A stretch of 12,893 nucleotides of DNA. Source: an uncultured Collinsella sp. Its GTDB lineage: Bacteria > Actinomycetota > Coriobacteriia > Coriobacteriales > Coriobacteriaceae. Made by a program: the position numbers and the translations under genes. The DNA lies in the NCBI GenBank assembly GCA_900544865.1, contig UQXA01000048.1, positions 1 to 12,893 on the forward strand, given 5' to 3'. Below, one piece after another: positions 12,879 to 12,893 of the stretch (positions are counted from its first letter, which is position 1; the number at the start of each line of letters is the position of its first letter). Under the pieces are notes generated by a model. The model made no database searches. It was not told where the DNA came from and worked only from the letters and a program-made list of their open reading frames with translations.

Positions 12879-12893
12879 TGGTGCGGCGTATAG
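12879..12893 (-). tRNA. 3' end of a tRNA gene cut by the window edge (probable)
   Basis: Only the last 15 nt are visible: T-stem part CTAT, acceptor 3' strand ACGCCGC, discriminator A and CCA (12881-12879). By analogy with array 1 this should be the genuine tRNA, with a 5' acceptor strand GCGGCGT to the right of the window. Identity cannot be read. It could also be another detached tail. Confidence 0.5.

Larger units (their letters stand above)
12603..12893 (-). repeat. tRNA-tail tandem array 2 (191-bp period)
   Basis: Segments 12603-12702 and 12794-12893 are 100-bp direct repeats with a 191-bp offset, identical except for an 11-nt block (12637-12647 versus 12828-12838). Each holds, in plus order, the end of the folded element with a T-arm-like GGTTCGAATCC, a terminator hairpin, and a tRNA 3' tail (reverse complement of ACGCCGC-A-CCA). 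The window ends within the second tail. This array occupies most of the gene-free end of the window; 12502-12602, upstream of the TPR gene, shows nothing else I can support. Confidence 0.88.

Overview
The window reads as chromosomal DNA of a high-GC Gram-positive gut bacterium of the class Coriobacteriia, most likely Collinsella. This is an inference from protein flavour (a YveK/CpsC-type polysaccharide co-polymerase with a separate BY-kinase and PHP phosphatase, a VanR/VanS-type two-component system, a PhoR with a Gram-positive-style extracytoplasmic domain), from GC-rich codon use with GTG starts, and from the CCA-encoding tRNA gene. No phage, plasmid, transposase or CRISPR gene is present.

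Layout. Positions 55-2659 (minus strand) carry a capsule/exopolysaccharide control module read in the order cpsC, cpsD, cpsB, followed by a GNAT acetyltransferase. A short intergenic region with a probable terminator and promoter (2660-2854) separates it from a phosphate module, also on the minus strand: pstB, then phoB, then phoR (5951 down to 2855). Upstream of that, again on the minus strand, lies a VanR/VanS-like two-component system (8015 down to 6055). It is divergent from a plus-strand secreted D-alanyl-D-alanine carboxypeptidase (8213-9553). The 197-bp divergent intergenic region contains a strong 27-bp dyad that is a good operator candidate. From 9604 to 10059 no protein gene is supported: the stretch holds a tRNA-Ser(GCU) gene on the minus strand and a tandem array of tRNA-tail fragments, terminators and a folded element. 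A large unrecognised TPR-containing protein (12501 down to 10060) follows, and the gene-free end of the window (12502-12893) holds a second array of the same design.

How the genes may work together. CpsC (membrane adaptor), CpsD (tyrosine kinase) and CpsB (phosphatase) form the usual phosphorylation switch controlling polysaccharide chain length and export. PhoR and PhoB form a phosphate-starvation sensor-regulator pair. PstB is the ATPase of the high-affinity phosphate transporter, although its permease and binding-protein genes are not here. The VanRS-like pair beside a peptidoglycan carboxypeptidase suggests an envelope-stress or wall-remodelling circuit; there is no vanHAX, so no glycopeptide resistance should be inferred.

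The most unusual signal is the tRNA-associated array. At two loci 3 kb apart, a minus-strand tRNA 3' end is followed downstream by duplicated units of exactly 191 bp at both places. Each unit carries a copy of the tRNA's own 3' tail with CCA, that locus's own terminator, and a T-arm-like GGTTCGAATCC in opposite orientation. Between tail and T-arm lies a roughly 120-nt multi-stem element that is homologous between the loci and shows compensatory base changes.
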